Below are positions 1 to 5,588 of a stretch of 12,844 nucleotides of DNA, piece after piece. Source of the stretch: Caldisericia bacterium (lineage in GTDB: Bacteria; Caldisericota; Caldisericia; UBA6126; JAGPKI01); contig JAGPKI010000032.1 of the NCBI GenBank assembly GCA_018054005.1, positions 1 to 12,844 of the forward strand, read 5' to 3'. The translations under genes were made by a program, and so were the position numbers. The notes under the pieces are model-generated. The model made no database searches. It saw only the letters and a program-made list of their open reading frames with translations, and was not told the origin of the DNA. How positions within the stretch are numbered: position 1 is the stretch's first letter; every line of letters begins with the position of its first letter.

Positions 1-11
1 GAGGTATTTTT

Positions 12-1253
12 ATGTTCTGTAGAGTAAAACTAAGAAATGAGGAAAAGCCTGAAAAAAGAATAAAGACAAAGAGAAATATAAAATTAATATTAATTTCTAT
101 TATTGTTTTAATTGTAATTGTAGGTATATTTACTTACACTAAATTTTTCTCAGCCAAAGAAAACATACTTACATCAATCTCTCAGCAAAATAAATCTTCT
201 CCAATCTGGCCAATGTTTCAATATGATGCAAGGCGTACTGGACAATGCCCATATGATACATCAATGAATAATGGAACATTAAAGTGGAAGTTTAAAACAG
301 ATGGTATGGTTCAATCTTCCCCTGCAATAGGTTCTGATGGTACAATCTATGTAGGGTCAAATGATGATTATCTCTATGCACTCAATCCAGATGGAACATT
401 GAAATGGAAGTTTAAAACTGATGGTTGGATTCGCTCTTCCCCTGCAATAGGTTCTGATGGTACAATCTATGTAGGGTCAAATGATGATTATCTCTATGCA
501 CTCAATCCAGATGGAACATTGAAATGGAAGTTTAAAACTATTAAAGAGATTGACATAACATCTCCTTTAATTTCTTCTGATGGAACACTATATGTAGGGT
601 CAAGTGATGGTTATCTATATGCACTTAATCCAGATGGAACATTAAAGTGGAAGTTTAAAACAGATGGTTGGATTAGATATTCTCCAGCAATTTCTCAAAA
701 TGGTACGATATATGTTGTCTCTGATGGGAACTTTTACCTCTATGCACTTAATCCAGATGGAACATTAAAGTGGAAGTTAAGGATGACTCTTATTAATACC
801 CATCCTGTAATTGGTTCAGGAGAAACAATATATTTATCTGGAAATTTTGTAATAGAAGAGAGAAAAAATCATCTTTATGCAATACATTCAAGTGAATATT
901 TTGAAATTAAATTTGAATCATATGATATAATTGGGTATCTTGCAATTGATTCTAAAAATAACATTTACATTGGTACTGTTTTGCCCAGTGGTATCTATGC
1001 AATTGATTCAGAGGGAACATTAAAGTGGAAGTTTGACACATATGGTGCTATTGGTTCTAATCCTGTAATTGCTTCAGAAAGAACAATTTATTGGCCTTAT
1101 GAAAACTGTCTTTACGCAATCAATCCAGATGGAACATTAAAGTGGGAGTTTATAACAAGCGAAGAAATCCAATCTTCTCCTGTAATTTCTTCTGATGGAA
1201 CAATCTATGTAGGGTCTAATGATGGTTATCTCTATGCAATAAGTGGGAAGTGA
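12..1253 (+). CDS. Membrane-anchored 8-bladed PQQ-like beta-propeller protein
   Basis: The 413-residue protein has a basic N-terminus (residues 1-23), one hydrophobic segment (about 24-42, signal anchor or uncleaved signal), then PIWPMFQYDARRTGQCPYDT at 64-83. From residue 88 eight repeats of about 40 residues follow, with consensus GTLKWKFKTDG..SSPAIGSDGTIYVGSNDDYLYALNPD. This is the PQQ_2/BamB-like propeller repeat, and eight blades is the usual number for a closed ring of this type. Blades 1-4, 7 and 8 are near-consensus; blades 5 and 6 are diverged. Expected location is outside the cytoplasmic membrane. The family includes scaffold and protein-binding propellers as well as quinoproteins; I see nothing proving PQQ binding or an enzyme. 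GAGGT at 1-5 is the ribosome binding site for the ATG at 12. The N-terminus differs from that of the two related genes downstream although the propellers are close. The substrate or partner is unknown. Confidence 0.85.
   Translation: MFCRVKLRNEEKPEKRIKTKRNIKLILISIIVLIVIVGIFTYTKFFSAKENILTSISQQNKSSPIWPMFQYDARRTGQCPYDTSMNNGTLKWKFKTDGMVQSSPAIGSDGTIYVGSNDDYLYALNPDGTLKWKFKTDGWIRSSPAIGSDGTIYVGSNDDYLYALNPDGTLKWKFKTIKEIDITSPLISSDGTLYVGSSDGYLYALNPDGTLKWKFKTDGWIRYSPAISQNGTIYVVSDGNFYLYALNPDGTLKWKLRMTLINTHPVIGSGETIYLSGNFVIEERKNHLYAIHSSEYFEIKFESYDIIGYLAIDSKNNIYIGTVLPSGIYAIDSEGTLKWKFDTYGAIGSNPVIASERTIYWPYENCLYAINPDGTLKWEFITSEEIQSSPVISSDGTIYVGSNDGYLYAISGK
315..539 (+). repeat. Tandem blade duplication, 105 bp identical
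   Basis: Bases 315-419 are identical to 435-539, an offset of 120 bp or one 40-residue blade. The 15 bp between the identical runs encode the variable residues of the blade. With synonymous codons free to drift, perfect identity points to a very recent duplication or gene conversion. Confidence 0.95.
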
Positions 1254-1259
1254 GATTGA

Positions 1260-1391
1260 GAAAGCCTAAAACATTTTTTCGAATTTTTCAAGTTATATAC
1301 CGGCAATAGATTTACGAGTAAGAACTATACTGGATGGTATCAAGAATTTGCTAAGTATGCTAAAAAGAAGAAATGGCACTTGTGGGAATAG
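1260..1391 (+). pseudogene. Possible relic of an unrecognised coding sequence
   Basis: The 250-base gap after the first propeller gene contains an open stretch of 43 codons ending in TAG at 1389-1391, in the frame of the upstream gene but beyond its TGA at 1251-1253 and a second TGA at 1257-1259. It has no start codon. The peptide ends in YTGWYQEFAKYAKKKKWHLWE-like sequence (read in pieces: YTGWYQEF, then AKYAKKKKWHLWE). This is rich in aromatic residues and looks more like real protein than random AT-rich translation. I do not recognise the family. It may be the 3' end of a gene cut by the rearrangements that built this cluster. The rest of the gap (1392-1474) shows only a 19-codon Lys-rich open frame at 1395-1454, which I do not call. 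Confidence 0.3.
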
Positions 1392-1474
1392 GTTATGATG
1401 AAGAGAGTTGAGGAAAATAAATGTGAAAAAAGGAAAATTTTACTTAAATATTAATCAAGTTAACTAAAAGTGGC

Positions 1475-1718
1475 AAAGGATATTTTGAAAGCCAACAGCC
1501 AATATGGAGGTAAAAATGAGGAAAATAATTCATTTTTTGAGGATTAAAAATTTTAAATTAAGTCTGCTTTCTCTATTTATTCTCATAGCTATCTTTGCAA
1601 ATATTAATTGTAATAATACTTATCATTTTAAACACTCAAATAATCCAATTTGGCCAATGTTTCAATATGATGCAAGGCGTACTGGACAATGTCCATATGA
1701 TACATCAAAGAATAATGG
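1475..1718 (+). repeat. 244-bp leader/N-terminus repeat, copy A
   Basis: Bases 1475-1718 are identical, base for base, to 4004-4247 (offset 2529). The copy covers about 30 bp of upstream DNA, the ribosome binding site, the signal peptide and the N-terminal conserved segment. It stops inside the first blade codon run, just after AAGAATAATGG. Beyond it the two genes differ. Confidence 0.97.
1506..1511 (+). promoter_or_regulatory. Shine-Dalgarno site that fixes the start at 1516
   Basis: GGAGGT is followed by AAAA and then the ATG at 1516. An in-frame ATG at 1504 overlaps this site and has no ribosome binding site of its own, so 1516 is the better start. The same arrangement occurs at 4035-4040 for the ATG at 4045. 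Confidence 0.8.
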
Positions 1719-2475
1719 TAATTTAAAGTGGAAATTTAAGACAGATGATTATATTTATTCCTCTCCCGCAATTTCTTCAGAAGGAGCAGTTTATACTGGA
1801 TACCGTAACCTTTATGCAATTAATTCAGATGGAACGTTGAAATGGAAGTTTGAAATTGGTGGCGTGATTTATTCCTCCCCTGCAATATCCTCTGATAGTA
1901 CAGTTTATGTAGGATCAAATGATGGTTACCTTTATGCCATCAATCCAAATGGAACATTAAAGTGGAAATTTGAAACAGATGAAGGCATTTATTCCTCCCC
2001 TGCAATATCCTCTGATAGTACAGTTTATGTAGGATCAAATGATGGTTACCTTTATGCCATCAATCCAAATGGAACATTAAAGTGGAAATTTAAAGCAAAC
2101 AATGGTATTCAATCCACTCCTGCAATTGCACCAGATGGAACAGTTTATTTTGGTGCTATTGAGGAATATCTAAGAGGTTCTAAAATAGGTTCGAATGACA
2201 ATTACTTTTATGCGCTCAATTCAGATGGTAGCTTAAAGTGGAAATTTAAAGTGAAAGAAGGTAGATACTATTCTTCACCTGTAATTAGTAAAGATGGTGC
2301 AATTTATGTAGGAGTCGATATAAGTTCAGATGATGATTACCTTTATGCAATCAATCCAGATGGAACATTGAAGTGGAAATTTAAACCGGCTGGTTCTTCT
2401 CCTGCAATTTCTTCTGATGGAACAATCTATGTAGGGTCAAATGATGGTTATCTCTATGCAATAGGTGGGAAATAG
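1516..2475 (+). CDS. Secreted PQQ-like propeller protein, only six blades
   Basis: The protein has 319 residues from the ATG at 1516, chosen because GGAGGT lies 5 bases upstream. A basic, hydrophobic N-terminus (MRKIIHFLRIKNFKLSLLSL, continuing LFILIAIFANINC) is a signal peptide or lipoprotein-like leader. The cysteine is preceded by NIN, which is not a canonical lipobox, so lipidation is doubtful. After PIWPMFQYDARRTGQCPYDT come six blades of the GTLKWKF...SSPAISSDGTIYVGSNDGYLYAINPD type. Blade 4 carries an insertion (EEYLRGSKIGSND) that matches blade 5 of the third PQQ gene. Compared with that gene, one blade is missing before this point and one after, giving 6 instead of 8. Blades 2 and 3 share 105 identical bp. 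The protein ends LYAIGGK like its paralogues. Role unknown; probably a cell-surface or periplasmic binding scaffold. Confidence 0.82.
   Translation: MRKIIHFLRIKNFKLSLLSLFILIAIFANINCNNTYHFKHSNNPIWPMFQYDARRTGQCPYDTSKNNGNLKWKFKTDDYIYSSPAISSEGAVYTGYRNLYAINSDGTLKWKFEIGGVIYSSPAISSDSTVYVGSNDGYLYAINPNGTLKWKFETDEGIYSSPAISSDSTVYVGSNDGYLYAINPNGTLKWKFKANNGIQSTPAIAPDGTVYFGAIEEYLRGSKIGSNDNYFYALNSDGSLKWKFKVKEGRYYSSPVISKDGAIYVGVDISSDDDYLYAINPDGTLKWKFKPAGSSPAISSDGTIYVGSNDGYLYAIGGK
1867..2091 (+). repeat. Tandem blade duplication, 105 bp identical
   Basis: Bases 1867-1971 equal 1987-2091 exactly, with an offset of 120 bp. Both ends of the identical run fall at the same structural place as in the first propeller gene: it starts at the Ser-Ser-Pro strand and ends at Lys-Trp-Lys-Phe. 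Confidence 0.95.
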
Positions 2476-2524
2476 AGAGAAAAGGACTATAAATAACTCA
2501 TAAAATTATGGGGGTTAACATAAG

Positions 2525-3814
2525 ATGAAAATAAATATTAAATTTAAACTTATTCTCATTTTTATGTCTTTATGTCTGATATTAATCAGCTGTAATTCTG
2601 CAAATAATGAGATTGTGGTTGATAAGCAGAGAATACTTACTTGGATGAAATTTTATGGAGGAGAGAAAAATGATAAGGCTTATTCCATTAGTCAAACTAC
2701 TGATGGAGGCTACATTGTAGTGGGAGAGACAAATTCATATTATAGTAGTTTTGTTAAGGCAGATATAATTATTTTGAAGATTGGCCCAAATGGTGAATTG
2801 GAAGGAGTACGAGAAACCTATGGAGGACATGAATATGATAGAGCTTATTCTATTCAACAAACGAAGGATGGAGGATACATTGTAGCGGGTGAGGCTGATG
2901 TCTCAGAAAACTTTACTACAGGTAAAATGTGGATATTAAAACTTAATTCAAAGCGAAAAATTGAGTGGGAAAAGAAATATAGCAGCGGCGAATATGATAG
3001 AGCTTATTCTATTCAGCAAACAAAGGATGGAGGATACATTGTAGCGGGTGGAGTAGGTCCACTTAATTTTCCTTCAAAAATGCATATCCTAAAACTTGAT
3101 TCAAACGGAGAAAAGGAATGGGAGAAATTTTATATAGGAAATGATTCAGATAGTGCAAATGGTGCTTATTCTATCCAACAAACAAAGGATGGAGGATATA
3201 TTGTAGCAGGGAGAGCAAGCTCAAATTCTAATGTTGAAACAAATATGATTGTTTTAAAACTTGATTTAGATGGAGAAGTAGAATGGCAATTTATATATGA
3301 AGGAGAGGAGAACGAGTTTAACAAAGCTTATTCTATCCAGCAAACTACTGATGGAGGATATATTGTCGCTGGAGAAGAAGGTCATTGTGGTGAAAGTTCA
3401 GATGCAATAGTCTTAAAAATAAATAAGAATGGCAAAATAGAATGGCAAAAAGCTGTTTATAGCGTCGACAATGAATGGAGTAGAGCAAATTCTATTCAGC
3501 AAACAAAGGATGGAGGCTATATTGTTGCTGGAGAGACAGATAATATTTGCGACAATAGAATATTTATTCTAAAACTTGATTCAAACGCAGAAAAGAAATG
3601 GGAGAAAGTCTATGATAAAATTGCAGGTTGCGCTGATAAAATAAAGTGCTCTGCAAATTCTATTCAGCAAACAAAGGATGGAGGCTATATTGTTGCTGGA
3701 TGGGTTAAGCTAACAGAGGATAATTCGCAAGATATCCTTATTCTCAAACTTGATGAAAATGGTGAAATACCTCGCAATAATTATAATTGCCTTTGTAATT
3801 CTTCTAATGAGTAA
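2525..3814 (+). CDS. Lipoprotein with seven GGYIVAG repeats, predicted 7-bladed propeller
   Basis: The 429-residue protein begins with a clear lipoprotein signal: basic start, hydrophobic core and lipobox LISC with Cys23. From residue 52 there are seven repeats of about 53-56 residues with the core AYSIQQTKDGGYIVAG and, later in each, ILKLDSNGEKEWEKFY. The last repeat lacks the closing W.K.Y strand, while the N-terminus just before repeat 1 carries TWMKFYGG. That pattern suggests Velcro-type ring closure of a seven-bladed propeller. Similar Q-T-x-DGGYI-A-G repeats are common in surface proteins of unknown function in many bacteria. The gene starts 49 bases after the preceding PQQ gene, with GGGGG at 2510-2514 as a rather distant ribosome binding site, so the two may be co-transcribed. 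Repeat DNA is again highly similar between units. The function is unknown; surface display is the safest inference. Confidence 0.85.
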   Translation: MKINIKFKLILIFMSLCLILISCNSANNEIVVDKQRILTWMKFYGGEKNDKAYSISQTTDGGYIVVGETNSYYSSFVKADIIILKIGPNGELEGVRETYGGHEYDRAYSIQQTKDGGYIVAGEADVSENFTTGKMWILKLNSKRKIEWEKKYSSGEYDRAYSIQQTKDGGYIVAGGVGPLNFPSKMHILKLDSNGEKEWEKFYIGNDSDSANGAYSIQQTKDGGYIVAGRASSNSNVETNMIVLKLDLDGEVEWQFIYEGEENEFNKAYSIQQTTDGGYIVAGEEGHCGESSDAIVLKINKNGKIEWQKAVYSVDNEWSRANSIQQTKDGGYIVAGETDNICDNRIFILKLDSNAEKKWEKVYDKIAGCADKIKCSANSIQQTKDGGYIVAGWVKLTEDNSQDILILKLDENGEIPRNNYNCLCNSSNE

Positions 3815-3855
3815 TAAATACTTTGATAATTCATTATGGTATTATTAATTCAACT

Positions 3856-3885
3856 TTGACATTTTTGATTAATTTGATGTATTAT
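3856..3885 (+). promoter_or_regulatory. Sigma-70-type promoter for the third PQQ gene
   Basis: TTGACA at 3856-3861 and TATTAT at 3880-3885 are separated by 18 bases. The expected start of transcription near 3892 gives a leader of about 150 bases that includes the decayed leader copy at 3937-4007. The consensus match is good, but this is AT-rich DNA, where chance matches are frequent. Confidence 0.55.
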
Positions 3886-3936
3886 GTACCATTCTACTTT
3901 TATTACAATTTCTTCCGATAGTATAATTTATGCAAA

Positions 3937-4007
3937 GAGGTATTTTCACGTTCTGCGGAGTAAAACTAAAAAATGAGGAAAAGCGTGAAAAAAGAATAAA
4001 GATAAAG
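3937..4007 (+). pseudogene. Decayed copy of the 5' end of the first propeller gene
   Basis: Bases 3937-4007 match 1-71 at 64 of 71 positions, including the GAGGT ribosome binding site. The start codon equivalent is ACG (3948-3950) instead of ATG. Homology ends at an AAAG shared with the start of the 244-bp repeat (4004-4007), so the sequence upstream of the third PQQ gene is a fusion of two different leaders. It is probably not translated. Confidence 0.85.
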
Positions 4008-4247
4008 GATATTTTGAAAGCCAACAGCCAATATGGAGGTAAAAATGAGGAAAATAATTCATTTTTTGAGGATTAAAAATTTTAAATTAAGTCTGCTTTC
4101 TCTATTTATTCTCATAGCTATCTTTGCAAATATTAATTGTAATAATACTTATCATTTTAAACACTCAAATAATCCAATTTGGCCAATGTTTCAATATGAT
4201 GCAAGGCGTACTGGACAATGTCCATATGATACATCAAAGAATAATGG
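4004..4247 (+). repeat. 244-bp leader/N-terminus repeat, copy B
   Basis: This is identical to 1475-1718. It carries the second GGAGGT ribosome binding site (4035-4040), the signal peptide and the conserved N-terminal segment of the third PQQ gene. It begins exactly where the decayed leader of the first gene stops. Confidence 0.97.
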
Positions 4248-5274
4248 AACTTTAAAGTGGAAGTTTAAGGTAGGGGGATTGATATACTCTTCCCCTGCAA
4301 TAGGTTCTGATGGTACAATCTATGTAGGGACAGATGATGATTATCTCTATGCACTCAATCCAGATGGAACATTAAAGTGGAAGTTTGAAACTGAAGGAGA
4401 CGGAATGCATGGTATATACTCTTCCCCTGCAATAGGTTCTGATGGTACAATCTATGTAGGGACAGATGATGATTATCTCTATGCACTCAATCCAGATGGA
4501 ACATTAAAGTGGAAGTTTAAAGCAAATAATGCAATTTCATCTTCTCCTGCAATTTCTTCTGATGGTACAATCTATGTAGGATCACTAGATGCCATCAATC
4601 CAGATGGAAGCTTAAAATGGAAATTTGAAACAAGAGTTGTCTCTGATTCAATTCCAGCAATTTCTAAAGATGGAACCATATATATAGGAGAAGAGAGGAG
4701 TATTTTTTATGAAGAATATTTCTATGCCATCAATCCAGATGGAAGCTTAAAGTGGAAGTTTGAAACTGACAGGGGCATCGACTCTTCGGCTGCAATTGCC
4801 TCAGATGGGACAATTTATGTGGGCACTGATGAGCTATATCAAAGAGGCAATAAGTTAGGGTCAAATAACAACTACTTTTATGCGCTCAATCCAGATGGGA
4901 CATTAAAATGGAAGTTTAAAGTTAAAGAAGGAAGACATTATTCCTCCCCTGCAATAAGTTCTGATGGTACAATCTATGTAGGAGTCTTTGGAACCTTAGC
5001 TGACGATTATCTCTACGCACTTAATCCAGATGGTAGCCTAAAATGGAAGTTTAAAGCTGGTGCTTCACTTTCTTCTCCTGCAATTTCTTCTGATGGTACA
5101 ATCTATGTAGGTTCAACTGACACTTACCTCTATGCCATCAATCCAGATGGTAGCCTAAAATGGAAGTTTAAAGCTGGTGCTTCACTTTCTTCTCCTGCAA
5201 TTTCTTCTGATGGTACAATCTATGTAGGAGTAGATGAAGGTGATGCGTTTCTCTATGCAATAGGCGGAAAATAG
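4045..5274 (+). CDS. Secreted 8-bladed PQQ-like beta-propeller protein
   Basis: The protein has 409 residues from the ATG at 4045, placed by GGAGGT at 4035-4040; the in-frame ATG at 4033 is less likely. The N-terminal 67 residues are identical to those of the six-bladed paralogue, including the signal peptide with its non-canonical NINC and PIWPMFQYDARRTGQCPYDT. Eight blades follow. Blade 2 has a 4-residue insertion (ETEGDGMHGIY). Blade 3 is short, lacking the SNDGYLY strand. Blade 5 carries the LYQRGNKLGSNNN insertion shared with the six-bladed protein. Blades 1/2 and 7/8 are DNA-level duplications. It probably has its own promoter (TTGACA-18-TATTAT at 3856-3885). It is exported, likely to the surface or periplasm; binding partner unknown. 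It is closest to the 319-residue protein, and blades 1-2 also share codons with the first gene. Confidence 0.84.
   Translation: MRKIIHFLRIKNFKLSLLSLFILIAIFANINCNNTYHFKHSNNPIWPMFQYDARRTGQCPYDTSKNNGTLKWKFKVGGLIYSSPAIGSDGTIYVGTDDDYLYALNPDGTLKWKFETEGDGMHGIYSSPAIGSDGTIYVGTDDDYLYALNPDGTLKWKFKANNAISSSPAISSDGTIYVGSLDAINPDGSLKWKFETRVVSDSIPAISKDGTIYIGEERSIFYEEYFYAINPDGSLKWKFETDRGIDSSAAIASDGTIYVGTDELYQRGNKLGSNNNYFYALNPDGTLKWKFKVKEGRHYSSPAISSDGTIYVGVFGTLADDYLYALNPDGSLKWKFKAGASLSSPAISSDGTIYVGSTDTYLYAINPDGSLKWKFKAGASLSSPAISSDGTIYVGVDEGDAFLYAIGGK
4282..4518 (+). repeat. Blade 1/2 duplication, 105 bp identical
   Basis: Bases 4282-4386 equal 4414-4518, with an offset of 132 bp. The extra 12 bp lie in the variable segment between the runs and account for the 4-residue insertion in blade 2. 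The identical run has the same length and phase as in the other two PQQ genes. Confidence 0.95.
5023..5228 (+). repeat. Blade 7/8 duplication, 89 bp identical
   Basis: Bases 5023-5111 equal 5140-5228 (offset 117 bp, 39 residues). Unlike the other blade pairs, this one includes the KAGASL segment that is normally variable. Confidence 0.95.
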
Positions 5275-5399
5275 AGAGTAGAATTTAACTTGAATTTTAT
5301 TATAAATTGTACAAGTAACAGAAGGGCTACTTGATAATGCATATTTCGGTAATTTCCAACTAGCTTTTCGGTTTAATGTACCACTTTGGTTGGAATAAG

Positions 5400-5543
5400 T
5401 TCCTCCGAAAATAATAACTCAAAAATATAAAATTATGATTGTTAAAAAAATTAGATTGTTTGGTTATAAAAGAGGCATAAGAAAAGGATTAAAGTTATTA
5501 TTTTCATGCTTGTGTTGTGACAGAAATACAAAGAGTTGTTAAA
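5400..5543 (+). repeat. 144-bp dispersed repeat, plus-strand copy
   Basis: This matches the reverse complement of 11750-11893. The first 21 bases are identical (beginning TTCCTCCGAAAATAATAACT), the middle is diverged with small gaps, and the last 67 bases match at 61 positions. It ends 45 bases before the start codon of the ligase gene and points toward it. Nature unknown: a decayed mobile-element end, a regulatory element or an RNA are all possible. Confidence 0.8.
5435..5542 (+). CDS. Doubtful 35-residue Cys-rich basic peptide inside the repeat
   Basis: ATG at 5435 opens a 35-codon frame (MIVKKIRLFGYKRG, then IRKGLKLLFSCLCC, then DRNTKSC) ending at TAA 5540-5542. It is basic and has four cysteines near the end. 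There is no ribosome binding site. In the inverted copy the start codon is ATA and the frame is broken, although the last 22 codons stay open to the same stop. Only one of the six differences in the well-matched part is silent, so selection on a protein is not supported. Confidence 0.15.
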   Translation: MIVKKIRLFGYKRGIRKGLKLLFSCLCCDRNTKSC

Positions 5544-5552
5544 ATGAAGGTA

Positions 5553-5580
5553 TTGCATTAATCAATTGATTAAATAAATT
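5553..5580 (+). promoter_or_regulatory. Weak promoter with embedded palindrome upstream of the ligase gene
   Basis: TTGCAT (5553-5558) and TAAATT (5575-5580) are 16 bases apart. Between and overlapping them lies the perfect 16-bp palindrome TTAATCAATTGATTAA at 5558-5573. A start near 5587 would make the GTG at 5589 almost leaderless. This is a possible operator, but both hexamers are imperfect. Confidence 0.3.
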
Positions 5581-5588
5581 ACTATCAA

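Larger units (their letters stand above)
5275..5588. other. Intergenic region between the propeller cluster and the ligase gene
   Basis: These 314 bases hold no convincing gene. About 5330-5400 is weakly similar to 3825-3925, the promoter region of the third PQQ gene (shared CTTGATAAT-like, TTAAT and TGTACCA blocks), and may be a decayed copy. Bases 5400-5543 are the plus copy of the dispersed 144-bp repeat. Bases 5553-5580 hold a weak promoter with a palindrome. Confidence 0.6.

Noticed and set aside
1504..1515. Upstream in-frame ATG as start of the six-bladed propeller gene (and 4033 in its paralogue)
   Set aside because: The GGAGGT ribosome binding site overlaps this ATG and is correctly spaced for the ATG 12 bases later.
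2490..2520. Similarity between the leader of the 7-bladed lipoprotein gene and 5412-5445
   Set aside because: The match is short (AACTCA, then AAAATTATG) and gapped in AT-rich sequence; it could be chance.
3825..3925. A third copy of the 144-bp repeat or its flank upstream of the third PQQ gene
   Set aside because: Similarity to 5330-5410 is limited to short AT-rich blocks and is too weak to claim as a copy; mentioned only as a possible decayed relative.
315..5228. Regular repeats as a possible CRISPR array
   Set aside because: The repeats are long, in frame and encode propeller blades; there are no short direct repeats with unique spacers.
12..5274. A diversity-generating retroelement or phase-variation invertase system at the propeller cluster
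   Set aside because: No reverse transcriptase, recombinase, template repeat or inverted leader pair is visible in the window; direct repeat recombination explains what is seen.
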